Assembly: GCF_018861905.1 (NCBI RefSeq)
Contig: NZ_JAHLDU010000024.1
Span: 1-50,743, forward strand
Direction: 5' to 3'
Source: Clostridium sp. DSM 17811
GTDB taxonomy: Bacteria > Bacillota > Clostridia > Clostridiales > Clostridiaceae
DNA length: 50,743 bases
Below the pieces are notes generated by a model. It worked only from the letters and a program-made list of their open reading frames with translations, made no database searches and was not told where the DNA came from. The first letter of the stretch is position 1. Every line of letters starts with the position of its first letter. Positions 1 to 8,328 of this stretch are shown piece after piece. Made by a program: the position numbers and the translations under genes.

Positions 1-105
1 GCCTGAAGGTAACACCCGTTCCCATACCGAACACGAAGGTTAAGCTTCAATGCGCCGATGGTACTGCAGGGGTGACCTTGTGGAAGAGTAGGTTGTCGCC
101 AGGTT
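1..105 (+). rRNA. rrf: 5S ribosomal RNA, 5' end cut by the window edge
   Basis: The stretch matches bacterial 5S rRNA: the conserved CCCGTTCCCATACCGAACAC block (loop B/helix III/loop C), then TTAAGC, a GCGCCGATGGTACTGC segment, GGAAGAGTAGG and the 3' closing CGCCAGG. About a dozen 5' bases (the start of helix I) lie outside the window. It marks the end of an rRNA operon transcribed rightward and is followed directly by a strong terminator. Confidence 0.95.
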
Positions 106-110
106 ATAAA

Positions 111-140
111 AAACACTAAGTTTACTTAGTGTTTTTATTT
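111..140 (+). terminator. rRNA operon terminator after the first 5S
   Basis: Perfect 10-bp stem AAACACTAAG / CTTAGTGTTT around a TTTA loop, followed by a T-rich run, six bases after the 5S end. Confidence 0.9.
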
Positions 141-188
141 TGTCCAAATTTAAATGAAGCTCGATTTTGAGAGAATATTTATATTCTC

Positions 189-306
189 ATCTGGTGATTA
201 TGGCCTGAAGGTAACACCCGTTCCCATATTGAACAGGTCTGTTAAGCTTCAATGCAACCATGGTACTGTAGGGGTGACCTTGTGGAAGAGTAGGTTGTCG
301 CCATGT
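189..306 (+). rRNA. rrf: Second, diverged 5S rRNA copy (possible pseudogene)
   Basis: A second 5S-like gene starts with the normal CTGGTGAT 5' end and keeps most of the sequence of the first copy. It differs in clustered places that should be invariant: ATACCGAACACGAAGG has become ATATTGAACAGGTCTG in the loop C/helix III region, GCGCCGATGG has become GCAACCATGG, and the 3' CCAGG that closes helix I has become CCATG. It sits after the terminator of the first copy, is preceded by a small hairpin (GAGAATA/TATTCTC, 171-188) and has its own terminator. It may be a duplicated 5S decaying under relaxed selection or a real sequence variant; the sequence alone cannot decide. Confidence 0.75.
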
Positions 307-310
307 TAAA

Positions 311-344
311 AAGAAACACTAAGTATATCTTAGTGTTTCTTTTT
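311..344 (+). terminator. Terminator after the second 5S
   Basis: 13-bp perfect stem AAGAAACACTAAG / CTTAGTGTTTCTT with a TATAT loop and trailing T run. The core of the stem is the same as in the terminator at 111-134, consistent with duplication of the 5S-plus-terminator unit. Confidence 0.85.
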
Positions 345-404
345 CGTGATAAGGAATAAGGATACTTAAGTTATCAATGTGATAAGTGAAAGGGGAAATT
401 ATAA

Positions 405-1532
405 ATGGCTGATCAAAGACTTAATAAACTTGCAAGGTTGCTTGTGAATTATTCGACTAAGGTTAAACCGGGTGATTTTGTATTTGTATCCTGTGATGAG
501 GTCGCAAGACCTTGGATGGTGGAGGTAGTAAAAGAGGCACTGAAGGCAGGTGCACATGTAGAAACTGTACTTACATCTACGGAGGTATCGGAAGTGCAAC
601 TTAAATATAGCAGTGAGAAACAACTGCTTGAGGAAAATTTAATTTTTAAAACAATGCTTGAAAAGGCAGATGTTTGGATCTCTGCGTGGGCAAGTAGAAA
701 TACAAAGGGATTTTCAGGAATTGATGTTGATAAACTTAAAATATCATCTAAAGGTGAAGCAAGTTGGAGAAAAATATATTCGCAGAAGATGGGTAATGGT
801 TCCTTAAGGTGGTGTGGTACACAATTTCCGACTTATGCGGACGCTCAGGAAGCTTCAATGAGCTTTAGCGATTACGAGGATTTTGTTTATGGCGCAGGAT
901 TACTAGATGCTAAAGACCCTGAAGCAGAATGGAAAAAGATAAGTGAAAAGCAAGATAGATGGGTTAATTACCTAGATACTAAAAAAGGTCTGCAGTTTAT
1001 TTCAGATGGAACGAATATTAAAGTAAATATATCAGGGAGAAAGTGGATAAACTGCGATGGTAAAGAAAATTTCCCGGACGGAGAAATATTTACTTCACCC
1101 GTTGAAGACGGGGTGGATGGAGTAATTACATTTAGCTTCCCAGGAATTTATATGGGTAAAGAAATTGAAGGAATAGTTTTAGAGGTTGAAAAAGGAAAGG
1201 TAATTAATTCAAAAGCAACAAAAGGCGAGGATTTACTTAAGGCACTTCTCCAAACTGATGAGGGAGCATGCAGTTTTGGTGAGGTAGCTATTGGCACCAA
1301 TTATGGTATTAGAAATTTTACAAGAAATATGTTGTTCGATGAAAAAATTGGTGGAACTGTGCATATGGCTATTGGTGATTCAATGCCTGAAGCAGGTGGA
1401 ATTAACAAATCTATTATTCATTGGGATATGCTTTGTGATATGAGAGATGGTGGAAAGATTTTTGCGGACGGTGAATTATTTTATGAAAATGGAATATTTA
1501 TTGAAGGCATATTGGAAAAATATAAATTATAA
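405..1532 (+). CDS. M29-family metallo-aminopeptidase (AmpS/PepS type)
   Basis: A 375-residue cytoplasmic peptidase that removes N-terminal amino acids from peptides, using a two-metal site. The length and C-terminal motifs fit family M29 (AmpS, PepS, aminopeptidase T): FGEVAIGTNYG with Glu293, GTVHMAIGDS with His320 and IHWDML with His339 and Asp341 correspond to the metal-binding residues of the family. There is no signal peptide. The ATG is preceded by AGGGG at good spacing. It is a single gene after the rRNA operon with its own terminator at 1592-1620, so it is probably monocistronic. Substrate preference cannot be read from sequence. Confidence 0.9.
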   Translation: MADQRLNKLARLLVNYSTKVKPGDFVFVSCDEVARPWMVEVVKEALKAGAHVETVLTSTEVSEVQLKYSSEKQLLEENLIFKTMLEKADVWISAWASRNTKGFSGIDVDKLKISSKGEASWRKIYSQKMGNGSLRWCGTQFPTYADAQEASMSFSDYEDFVYGAGLLDAKDPEAEWKKISEKQDRWVNYLDTKKGLQFISDGTNIKVNISGRKWINCDGKENFPDGEIFTSPVEDGVDGVITFSFPGIYMGKEIEGIVLEVEKGKVINSKATKGEDLLKALLQTDEGACSFGEVAIGTNYGIRNFTRNMLFDEKIGGTVHMAIGDSMPEAGGINKSIIHWDMLCDMRDGGKIFADGELFYENGIFIEGILEKYKL

Positions 1533-1591
1533 ATTAAGAGTAAAATAGGTTACAATATATACTACATTGGGGCATATGATAATATAAGAAA

Positions 1592-1620
1592 TAGAGGTAG
1601 CGCTTGCTATCTCTATTTTT
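1592..1620 (+). terminator. Terminator after the aminopeptidase gene
   Basis: Stem AGAGGTAGC / GCTATCTCT (one G-U pair) with a short loop, followed by ATTTTTAT. It lies between convergent genes. Confidence 0.8.
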
Positions 1621-1632
1621 ATAAACAATGAA

Positions 1633-2877
1633 TTAGTATATTTTATTAACTTTATATCCTTCTTTACCTAATGCATTTATAATGGCATCAACATGATCAT
1701 GACCATTTGTTTCTACAGTAATTTCAAGTTGGACTTGCATAAAGCGATCATTAGTTTTAAATTGATTGTGGTCTAGTTTAACTACATTAGCATTTGCGCT
1801 TGCTAGAATAGTTGAAACCTTGACTAATTCTCCAGGAATATCTGACATTTCTAAACTGAAGCAGAAGAGTCTTCCCCTTGAAACTAAACCTTTATCTATC
1901 ATTGAGGATATTGTAACAACGTCAATATTTCCACCGCTTAAAACGCAAGCTACTTTTTTACCTCTTTCTTTTATTTTCTTAAGTCCTGCAAATGATAAGG
2001 CACCAGAAGCTTCTGCAATAAGTTTGTGTTTTTCTAAAAGAAGAAGAAAGGATTCCATTATATCAAAGTCTGAAACAGTTACGATTTCATCTACGTAATT
2101 TCTGATGATTTCAAAAGATAGGTCTCCAGGTTTCTTTACAGCCACACCATCAGCTATAGTGCAAACTGTTTCAAGGTGGACGACTTTTTTACAGTCAATG
2201 GAATCTTTCATTGCTTTTGCACCTTCGGGTTCTACGCCTATTATTTTTATTTTTGGGTTCAAGGCCTTTGCTGCAAGTGCAATTCCTGCAATTAAGCCAC
2301 CACCGCCAACAGGTACAAGAATACAATCAATGTCTTCTATTTCTTCTACTATTTCGCAGGCTATGGTACCTTGACCATACATTACATCCAAATCATCAAA
2401 TGGATGCACAAAAACATAATTATGTTCTTTCTCTAATCTTTTTGCTTCTGTATAAGCTTCATCATAACAATCTCCGAATAAAACTACAGTTGCTCCATAG
2501 CTTTTTGTGGCTTCAACTTTAATAAGAGGGGTTGTTTTAGGCATCACTATGGTAGCTAAAATACCTAACTTTTGCGCAGAATATGCAACTCCTTGTGCAT
2601 GATTTCCAGCAGATGATGCAATTACCCCTCTTTTTCTTTCTGAGGGTGTTAAGCTGCATAACTTATTATAGGCTCCACGAAGTTTAAATGCGCCAGTTAT
2701 TTGTAGATTTTCAGGCTTAATATAAACCGAATTTCCAGACTCATTACTAAATACATCACTGTATATAAGACCCGTTTTTAAAGTCACACCTTTTAAATTT
2801 GCCTGCGCCTTTTGAATTTCTAAAAGATGATTTTCTAATGTCTGATTTGATAATGATTTTAATGCTGAGTTTTGCAT
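1633..2877 (-). CDS. ilvA: Threonine dehydratase (threonine ammonia-lyase) with ACT domain
   Basis: A 414-residue PLP enzyme that deaminates L-threonine to 2-oxobutanoate, the first committed step of isoleucine synthesis. The PLP lysine is Lys65 in TGAFKLRGAYNK, the phosphate-binding glycine loop is VPVGGGGLIAG near residue 190, and an ACT-like regulatory domain fills roughly residues 330-411. Length fits the short one-ACT type (about 400), which by sequence alone could be catabolic (tdcB) or biosynthetic. The Ile-type T-box upstream favours a biosynthetic role: transcription should rise when uncharged tRNA-Ile accumulates. No other ilv gene is nearby. RBS AGGAGG precedes the ATG. Confidence 0.92.
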   Translation of the reverse strand: MQNSALKSLSNQTLENHLLEIQKAQANLKGVTLKTGLIYSDVFSNESGNSVYIKPENLQITGAFKLRGAYNKLCSLTPSERKRGVIASSAGNHAQGVAYSAQKLGILATIVMPKTTPLIKVEATKSYGATVVLFGDCYDEAYTEAKRLEKEHNYVFVHPFDDLDVMYGQGTIACEIVEEIEDIDCILVPVGGGGLIAGIALAAKALNPKIKIIGVEPEGAKAMKDSIDCKKVVHLETVCTIADGVAVKKPGDLSFEIIRNYVDEIVTVSDFDIMESFLLLLEKHKLIAEASGALSFAGLKKIKERGKKVACVLSGGNIDVVTISSMIDKGLVSRGRLFCFSLEMSDIPGELVKVSTILASANANVVKLDHNQFKTNDRFMQVQLEITVETNGHDHVDAIINALGKEGYKVNKIY

Positions 2878-2923
2878 ATATAAGCCTCCTATGTTTTTAT
2901 TTATATTATTTTATAATAAAAAA

Positions 2924-3177
2924 ACTCGTCCTTGGATATAAATCCAAGGACGAGTGTTAATCGCGGTACCACCTTAATTGTATCTTTAAAAAAAGACACC
3001 TCTCTTTTCGGTTCGTTAAAACCTAAGCTTTTTATCGGGACTAACCGGCTTATCCTACTTTGTTCGGAAAAGCAGCTCTGGAGTGATTTGTAATTTTTAC
3101 TTAGTATCGACTCTCAGCGGACATCGATTCTCTGTAACATAAGTTTTAAAAATTATACTCTCCATCAACGCATCAAC
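2924..3177 (-). promoter_or_regulatory. T-box riboswitch, probable Ile specificity
   Basis: Reading the minus strand, a long structured leader contains stem I, the T-box core AAGGTGGTACCGCGA (2960-2975) that pairs with the tRNA acceptor end, and directly downstream a terminator hairpin ACTCGTCCTTGGAT / ATCCAAGGACGAGT (2924-2955) followed by eight T's. The 3' side of stem I reads AAATCACTCCAGAGC, where ATC followed by A sits at the usual specifier position, pointing to tRNA-Ile. This agrees with the downstream threonine dehydratase. T-box assignment is firm; the specifier codon is my reading of the loop. Confidence 0.93.
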
Positions 3178-3380
3178 AATATTCTTAATTTAAAAAGAAT
3201 CTTAACATTAAAATTAAGTAAAGTCAACAAAAAAATAAACTATAATAGACACAAAAAAATAAACTATAATAGATAACTTTGTATTTTTTATATAAATTAA
3301 TACAAATATAAAGGTTTATTTACAGTTATGAAGAAGATTGTAAGTATATGAAATAATAATAAGTTAAGGGGGTAATTAAA

Positions 3381-5378
3381 ATTAAGTCTAAAAAGTTAAA
3401 ACTTAACAGTATTCGTACTAAACTGATTATTAGTCTAGTATCGATTTGTATAATTCCATTAATTATACTAGGGCTTGGTTCTTATAGACAGTCAAAATCA
3501 ATTCTTAATAATAAATTAACGGTAACAAGTACACAAACACTTACAGAAATAAACAATGGATTATCTAATTACTTAAATGGATTTTCAAACATGCTTTCAT
3601 TGACATCAAATAATTATAATTTTATTAATGTTGATACAGGTAATAATATAAATTATATACCAGATTTATTAAAAGGCGTAACAGAGAGTAACAAAGATAT
3701 ACTTGATATATCTTATGGAACTACCACTGGCAAGTTTAATACATATCCTAATGACAAAATGCCTGCTGGTTATGATGCAACTGCTCAGGCCTGGTATAAA
3801 CAAGCTTTAGAGCATAAAGGTCAAGTTATAATAACCCCTGAATATATAGATAAAGGGACTAAAAAGAGTGTTATTACACTTGCAAAAACAGTAGAAAAGA
3901 ATGGAAAAGTGGTTGGAGTTGTAGAAATAGATTTAACATTAAACACACTTGCAGAGCAAATATCCACAAAGAAATTAGGAAATACAGGATATGTGTTTAT
4001 TTCGGAGGTTTCAGGTAAGGTTTTAGCTCACCCTGTAAAGAAACTTATTAACACAGATACGGCTTCTAAGTTACCGTTTTGGAATAACGCAAAGTCTCAA
4101 AATAGTGGGTTTGTTAATTATGATGATAATGGTTTAAAGAAATTTGGAGTATATCAAACAAATAAATTAACAGGTTGGAAGTTAGTGGCTACTTTAGATC
4201 AAAGTGAACTATCAAATGACACTAAGTCTATAATACATACAACTTTATTAATTATATTGATAATGGGATTAATCTCTATAGTTATGTCTTTAGTGTTAAG
4301 TAAGGGAATAGCTTATAATATTCATAATCTAAAAGATGTTTTTGCAAAGGCTTCAAATGGAGACTTAACGGTATCTATTAAAGCATCAACAAAAGATGAA
4401 TTTGAAGATTTAGCTATATCATTTAATTCTATGATAAAAAATATATCTGGAATTATGAACAATGTTACAAACTCATCAAAGACGGTAGCTGAAACCTCAA
4501 CGATTCTTGCAAGTATGTCGGAGGAGGTAACAGTTTCTATAGGTGAAGTTTCAAGTGCAATAGAGCAAGTGTCAATAGGCGCAACTCAGCAAGCTCAAAA
4601 TGCTCAAGATGGTGCTTTAGCGATGGACGATTTGTCAAATAGATTAGATAAAATTAGTAATAATTCAAATGAAATGGATAAAATTTCGACTGGGACTAAA
4701 GACTTAGGAGCAAAAGGACTGTCAATGATGGACACCTTAATTGAAAAATCAAATAAAACTAAATCATCAACTAAAGAAGTTAATGAAATAATACAAGATA
4801 TGAATGAGAGCACTAAGCAAATAAATGCTATTTCTGAGACATTAGTAAGTATTACAGAGCAAACTAATCTTTTATCGTTAAATGCAAGCATAGAATCTGC
4901 ACGGGCAGGTGAAGCAGGTAAGGGATTTGCCGTAGTTGCTGGAGAAATAAGAAAACTTGCGGAACAATCAAAAAGCTCAACAGAGGAGATTAAAGGGATT
5001 ATTGCTAATATTCAGAAAAAGTCAAACACAGCGGTAGATGCAATTAAATCAACTGAAACAGTAGTAAATGAACAGGATTTGGCGGTAGGTGAAACTAAAA
5101 ATATATTTAGTGAAATATTAAAATCAATTGATATCATGATTACTAAAGTTGAAGAGATAAAGATATCTATTGTTGATGTAAATAAGAAAAAACAATCTAC
5201 AGTGTTAGAAATTGAGAATATTTCATCTATATCAGAACAAACGGCAGCTGCGTCAGAGCAAGTATCTGCTTCGACTGAAGAAATAACAGCAACAATGGAG
5301 GATTTTGCAAAACATTCTAGTGAACTTAAAACATTATCTGAGAAATTAGATAATGAAATAAAGAAATTTAAAATATAA
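3381..5378 (+). CDS. Methyl-accepting chemotaxis protein with Cache sensor domain (probable ATT start)
   Basis: A transmembrane chemoreceptor of about 665 residues that should signal to CheA/CheW. Order: short basic N-terminus, TM1 about residues 12-32, an extracellular dCache-type sensor to about 285, TM2 about 287-310, HAMP, then a cytoplasmic signalling domain with the conserved hairpin tip [20 protein letters not shown]. The first in-frame ATG is at 3591 and would delete TM1 and part of the sensor. Upstream the frame stays open to a strong AAGGGGG (3366-3372) followed at 8 nt by ATT (3381), giving a typical receptor N-terminus, [19 protein letters not shown]. No ATG/GTG/TTG lies in the right place. 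ATT initiation is an inference; a base error in the assembly is the alternative. The ligand is unknown. Confidence 0.88.
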   Translation: MKSKKLKLNSIRTKLIISLVSICIIPLIILGLGSYRQSKSILNNKLTVTSTQTLTEINNGLSNYLNGFSNMLSLTSNNYNFINVDTGNNINYIPDLLKGVTESNKDILDISYGTTTGKFNTYPNDKMPAGYDATAQAWYKQALEHKGQVIITPEYIDKGTKKSVITLAKTVEKNGKVVGVVEIDLTLNTLAEQISTKKLGNTGYVFISEVSGKVLAHPVKKLINTDTASKLPFWNNAKSQNSGFVNYDDNGLKKFGVYQTNKLTGWKLVATLDQSELSNDTKSIIHTTLLIILIMGLISIVMSLVLSKGIAYNIHNLKDVFAKASNGDLTVSIKASTKDEFEDLAISFNSMIKNISGIMNNVTNSSKTVAETSTILASMSEEVTVSIGEVSSAIEQVSIGATQQAQNAQDGALAMDDLSNRLDKISNNSNEMDKISTGTKDLGAKGLSMMDTLIEKSNKTKSSTKEVNEIIQDMNESTKQINAISETLVSITEQTNLLSLNASIESARAGEAGKGFAVVAGEIRKLAEQSKSSTEEIKGIIANIQKKSNTAVDAIKSTETVVNEQDLAVGETKNIFSEILKSIDIMITKVEEIKISIVDVNKKKQSTVLEIENISSISEQTAAASEQVSASTEEITATMEDFAKHSSELKTLSEKLDNEIKKFKI

Positions 5379-5541
5379 CAAAATTTATAAAAGATAGCTA
5401 TCCAAAAGTGATAGATGGCTTTTATATGAGATTAATCTATGAAAGTCTTGAAATATGATGTTATGATTGGTAAAATGAAAAGTAAATATAATATAATAGG
5501 GATAATGCTTATACTGGTGTTATTAAAATAGGAGTTTAAAT

Positions 5542-8106
5542 ATGAGTAATAAAAACATAAAAATTGTTGTAACAGGAGATATATGTATAAATTTTGTACA
5601 GAGGACAATATATCCGCAGAGCGATAAGGGGCTTAATTGGCAAACTCATTTGAATATGCATATTGCTGTTAAGCCAGGAGAAGCCTTACTTTTATCAAAA
5701 CTTGTAGCTTTATCAACTGGAGCATCTGTCATCTCACCACGGATGCCAGATTCAGCATTAATTAAAAGAGGTGAATTTCTTAGTTCTACTGCGGAACTTG
5801 AACGTTTCCCTATATTTGATGATGAAAATAGTAATGGAAAAGTTTATAGGATAAAGCGTCTTATGGGTTTTACTGGACCAGCATCTGGAAAACCCAGGTT
5901 ACTTCCGATTATTAACGATGATCCAAATGCAGACATAATTATATTAGATGATGAAAATAATGGATTTAATTCAAGTGAAGAATTTTGGCCTATAGCTTTA
6001 AAATCCTCTCAAGCAGTGCCAATAGTTTTGTATAAAATGAATAACCCTATTGATTCTAGTATACTCTGGAAACATCTTCAAAAAATGCATAATGAAAATA
6101 CTATAGTAATTATAAATGTTGATGATTTACGTTCTAAGGGCGTTAATATAAGTAAAAGTCTATCTTGGGAAAGAACAGCACAAGACTTTGTGTGGCAAAT
6201 TAATAACAATCCCAACCTTGCTTTTCTTGCTAATTGTCATCATCTTATAGTACCACTTGGTCTTGAGGGCGCAATCTACTATAGAACTGATGGTGTACCA
6301 GAAGTTAAATTGTATTTCATTCCATATGAATTTGAAGGTGGTTTTATTAAAGAATCTCAAGGCAAAATGTATGGGCTTACATCTTCTTTTGTTGCAGGTC
6401 TTGCAAGTGCTATAGTTTCGGGGATTCAAGAGAACGAGGAGTTAACAGAGTCAATAAATAGTGGTATAAGACAAGGTACTATTTCAGCTCAAAAATGTTT
6501 TATAGAGGGTTTTGGTGGGGATGTTTCTGAATCTCCATTTCCAAGTCCTGCTATATTTATTGAAAAGGAAGACGATTTTATACTTAGGGAGAATGTTCAG
6601 GATGTAATAGTGCCATCTTCACCTAATCCTAATTGTCGTGCTTGTTGGTATATTTTAAAGGATAAAAGTTCTACTAATCTAGAAGAAATAGCTTATGATA
6701 TTGTTAAAAATGGAGTAAAGAATGCACTTAAATTTATACCAATAGCGCAGTTTGGAAAATTAACTACAGTGGATAAGGCTGAAATAGAAAGCTATAGGAG
6801 TATTAAAAATCTTATGCTTGAGTATATCTCAACTAAAAATACAGTTAGACCACTATGCATTGCAGTCTTCGGTACTCCAGGGTCTGGAAAATCTTTTGGA
6901 ATACTTGAAGTAGCTAATAGCATTGCGTCAAATATAATCACTAAGCTTGATTTTAATTTGTCCCAATTTAGTACACCGCTTGATTTAGTAAACGCTTTTC
7001 ATAAAGTACGTGATATTGCACTACAAGATAAAATACCGCTAGTATTTTTTGACGAATTTGATTCTTTTATTGAAGGAAAACTTGGATGGCTAAAATATTT
7101 CTTGGCACCAATGCAGGATGGTATATTTAGAGAAGGGGATTCTATTCACCCTATTGGGAAAGCTATTTTTGTATTTGCTGGCGGAACGAGCAGTACATTT
7201 AAAGGGTTTTGTGGAGAAAACATTGAAAATGAAAAAGAACAAAAGCAGTTTTTACTTGAATTTAAAAGCGCAAAAGGTCCTGATTTTATAAGTAGGTTAA
7301 GAGGATATGTAAATATTCTTGGACCAAATCAAACTGATGATAAGAGGGATCAGTTATTTATAATTAGAAGAGCAATGCTTCTACGTTCACTGTTAGAGAG
7401 AAAAGTTCCTCATCTCATAAATGATAAAAAAGAGACTCAAATTGATAATGGAGTATTAAGGGCGCTTCTCAAAATACCAAGGTACAAGCATGAATCAAGG
7501 TCTATGGAAGCAATACTTGAAATGAGTATGTTAACTAATGCTACAAAATGGGAACAATCTGATCTACCATCTAAAGAACAGTTAAAACTACATGTAGATG
7601 AAGAACAATTTTTACGTCATTTAATGCATGATGCATTTTATAGTGAGAAAATTGAAAGGCTTGCGATGGCTATATATGAAAATAGCAGTAAGTTGGATGG
7701 AAATATTAAAATGACATGGCAGGATCTTAGTGAAGATTTTAAAAAGTTTAACCGTAATCAAGCTAAAGATATTCCTAATGCTTTACTTAAAATTAATTAT
7801 GATGTTGTTTCAGTTAAAGATAAACCGACATTTAATGAATTTACAATTAAAGAATTAGAAGTGTTAGCTGAAATGGAATATACACGACTATACCATCTTA
7901 AAAAAAGGAGTGGGTGGAAGTATGGAACAGTTAAAGATTATACGCTAAAAACTGATCCGACACTTGTCTCTTGGAATAAACTAATAGAAGATAAGAAGAA
8001 GAAATTATACCAAGTAGTTAAAATCTGGCCGGAAATATTGGCACAATCAAATTTTAAAATGGAAAGACTAGATTATATCTGTGAATGTGAGAGTAAGAAT
8101 AATTGA
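5542..8106 (+). CDS. Large AAA+ ATPase with PfkB-like N-terminal region and C-terminal RyR domain
   Basis: An 854-residue soluble protein. Residues 1-300 resemble a degenerate ribokinase/PfkB fold: a VVTGDICINF start, DIIILDDENNG, a late LIVPLGLEGAIYY strand and KMYGLTSSFVAGLASAIV where active kinases have a GAGD anion hole before FVAG. The catalytic Asp appears lost, so it may bind rather than phosphorylate a ligand. An AAA+ module follows: Walker A GTPGSGKS (444-451), Walker B LVFFDEFD (Asp504), a sensor-1-like FVFAGGTS and a candidate arginine finger in FISRLRG. The C-terminus (about 735-850) matches the bacterial RyR module: FNRNQAKDIPNAL, then LAEMEYTRLYHLKKRSGWKYG and LVSWNKL. There is no TM or signal peptide. 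The start follows GGAGTTTAAAT. It stands alone between a chemoreceptor and a kinase. AAA+ and RyR are well supported; the N-terminal reading is tentative and no function is known to me. Confidence 0.85.
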   Translation: MSNKNIKIVVTGDICINFVQRTIYPQSDKGLNWQTHLNMHIAVKPGEALLLSKLVALSTGASVISPRMPDSALIKRGEFLSSTAELERFPIFDDENSNGKVYRIKRLMGFTGPASGKPRLLPIINDDPNADIIILDDENNGFNSSEEFWPIALKSSQAVPIVLYKMNNPIDSSILWKHLQKMHNENTIVIINVDDLRSKGVNISKSLSWERTAQDFVWQINNNPNLAFLANCHHLIVPLGLEGAIYYRTDGVPEVKLYFIPYEFEGGFIKESQGKMYGLTSSFVAGLASAIVSGIQENEELTESINSGIRQGTISAQKCFIEGFGGDVSESPFPSPAIFIEKEDDFILRENVQDVIVPSSPNPNCRACWYILKDKSSTNLEEIAYDIVKNGVKNALKFIPIAQFGKLTTVDKAEIESYRSIKNLMLEYISTKNTVRPLCIAVFGTPGSGKSFGILEVANSIASNIITKLDFNLSQFSTPLDLVNAFHKVRDIALQDKIPLVFFDEFDSFIEGKLGWLKYFLAPMQDGIFREGDSIHPIGKAIFVFAGGTSSTFKGFCGENIENEKEQKQFLLEFKSAKGPDFISRLRGYVNILGPNQTDDKRDQLFIIRRAMLLRSLLERKVPHLINDKKETQIDNGVLRALLKIPRYKHESRSMEAILEMSMLTNATKWEQSDLPSKEQLKLHVDEEQFLRHLMHDAFYSEKIERLAMAIYENSSKLDGNIKMTWQDLSEDFKKFNRNQAKDIPNALLKINYDVVSVKDKPTFNEFTIKELEVLAEMEYTRLYHLKKRSGWKYGTVKDYTLKTDPTLVSWNKLIEDKKKKLYQVVKIWPEILAQSNFKMERLDYICECESKNN

Positions 8107-8129
8107 CTAACCTTAAGAAAATAGAATAG

Positions 8130-8187
8130 GGATCTGTAGAGGAGACATTTTTTTAGTGCTACTTCTGCAGGTCCTTTTATTATTTTT
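8130..8187 (+). terminator. Terminator after the RyR-AAA gene
   Basis: Long imperfect stem GGATCTGTAGAGGAG / CTACTTCTGCAGGTCC (several G-U pairs) followed by TTTTATTATTTTT. Confidence 0.75.
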
Positions 8188-8328
8188 ATTATATATAAAG
8201 CAAACATAAACATACTAAAATGTAACTTATTGTGTTAATATGGTATTATAGCATGTTTTTTAGAATATAAAATTATCGTTAGTATTAAAATATTGTTATG
8301 ATCTAATTATTAGCACAGATGGGGGATT

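Noticed and set aside
2105-2522. Plus-strand ORFs inside the threonine dehydratase gene
   Set aside because: Both are out-of-frame shadows of a well-supported reverse-strand enzyme.
5391-5425. Possible terminator after the chemoreceptor gene
   Set aside because: Only a 5-bp CTATC/GATAG stem pairs well, with internal mismatches and a poor T run.
5439-5531. 30-codon ORF upstream of the RyR-AAA gene
   Set aside because: No RBS, and it overlaps the likely promoter (TATAATATAAT) of the next gene; the hydrophobic tail is expected from AT-rich sequence.
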